A stretch of DNA of 6,085 bases from positions 1 to 6,085 of the forward strand of contig NZ_CAKRCF010000079.1 of the NCBI RefSeq assembly GCF_934307085.1. Direction: 5' to 3'. This document shows, piece by piece, positions 6,019 through 6,085 of the stretch (positions are counted from its first letter, which is position 1; the number at the start of each line of letters is the position of its first letter). This stretch comes from an uncultured Anaerobutyricum sp. (GTDB taxonomy: Bacteria > Bacillota > Clostridia > Lachnospirales > Lachnospiraceae). The translations under genes were made by a program, and so were the position numbers. The notes beneath the pieces were generated by a model. That model searched no databases. It worked only from the letters and a program-made list of their open reading frames with translations, and was not told where the DNA came from.

Positions 6019-6085
6019 ATGTATAATGCAGGATTGATTTTAGAAGGAGGCGGAATGCGCGGGGTATATACAGCCGGTGTATTAG
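6019..6085 (+). CDS. Patatin-like phospholipase family protein, N-terminal fragment (3' end beyond window)
   Basis: Only 22 codons are visible: MYNAGLILEGGGMRG and then VYTAGVL. The GGGMRG glycine-rich motif (residues 10-15) is the oxyanion-hole signature of patatin-like acyl hydrolases, which cleave ester bonds in lipids with a Ser-Asp dyad. The catalytic GxSxG and DGG motifs would lie to the right of the window. LEGGGxRGxxTAGVL most resembles the YjjU-like branch of bacterial patatin proteins. The start is supported by AGTGAGG (6006-6012) six bases before ATG. The 156-nt gap after tmcAL shows no clear terminator but may hold a promoter. The substrate and cellular role cannot be told from this fragment. 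Confidence 0.85.
   Translation, partial: MYNAGLILEGGGMRGVYTAGVL

Overview
The window looks like a chromosomal segment of a low-GC Gram-positive anaerobe. Clostridia, and most likely a gut Lachnospiraceae, is an inference from A/T-ending codons, AGGAG-type ribosome binding sites, AT-rich intergenic DNA and protein styles such as TmcAL (YlbM family) and DTSPVTGEP in the P-type ATPase. No phage, IS element, CRISPR array or RNA gene is visible.

Layout, left to right. (1) Bases 1-2754, + strand: a Zn/Cd/Pb-type P1B ATPase already in progress at the left edge. The reading frame is open from base 1, so the methionine at 325 is internal. The visible N-terminus carries an in-frame tandem array rich in His and Cys (1-165), a Cys cluster (247-324), two HMA metal-binding domains and then the full pump. 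(2) A perfect 12-bp stem between two convergent genes (2771-2804) can terminate on both strands. (3) Bases 2848-4083, - strand: acetate kinase, ackA, complete and apparently monocistronic here. (4) A gene-free AT-rich stretch (4084-4575) holds the ackA promoter and one or two rightward promoters. One rightward promoter shares its -35 region with the ackA promoter. (5) Bases 4576-5862, + strand: tmcAL, the tRNA(Met) cytidine acetate ligase. (6) A 156-nt gap contains a 30-bp-period direct repeat. (7) The first 22 codons of a patatin-like phospholipase gene (6019 onward) run off the right edge.

How the genes relate. AckA interconverts acetyl phosphate and acetate with ATP formation, while TmcAL consumes acetate and ATP to acetylate the wobble cytidine of elongator tRNA-Met. 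These divergent neighbours therefore meet at the acetate/ATP pool. The metal pump is convergent to ackA, insulated by the terminator, and probably unrelated in function.

Most of the window is ordinary housekeeping DNA. The part most worth a second look is the metal-ligand-rich N-terminal extension of the ATPase, which start-codon-based gene calling would cut off.
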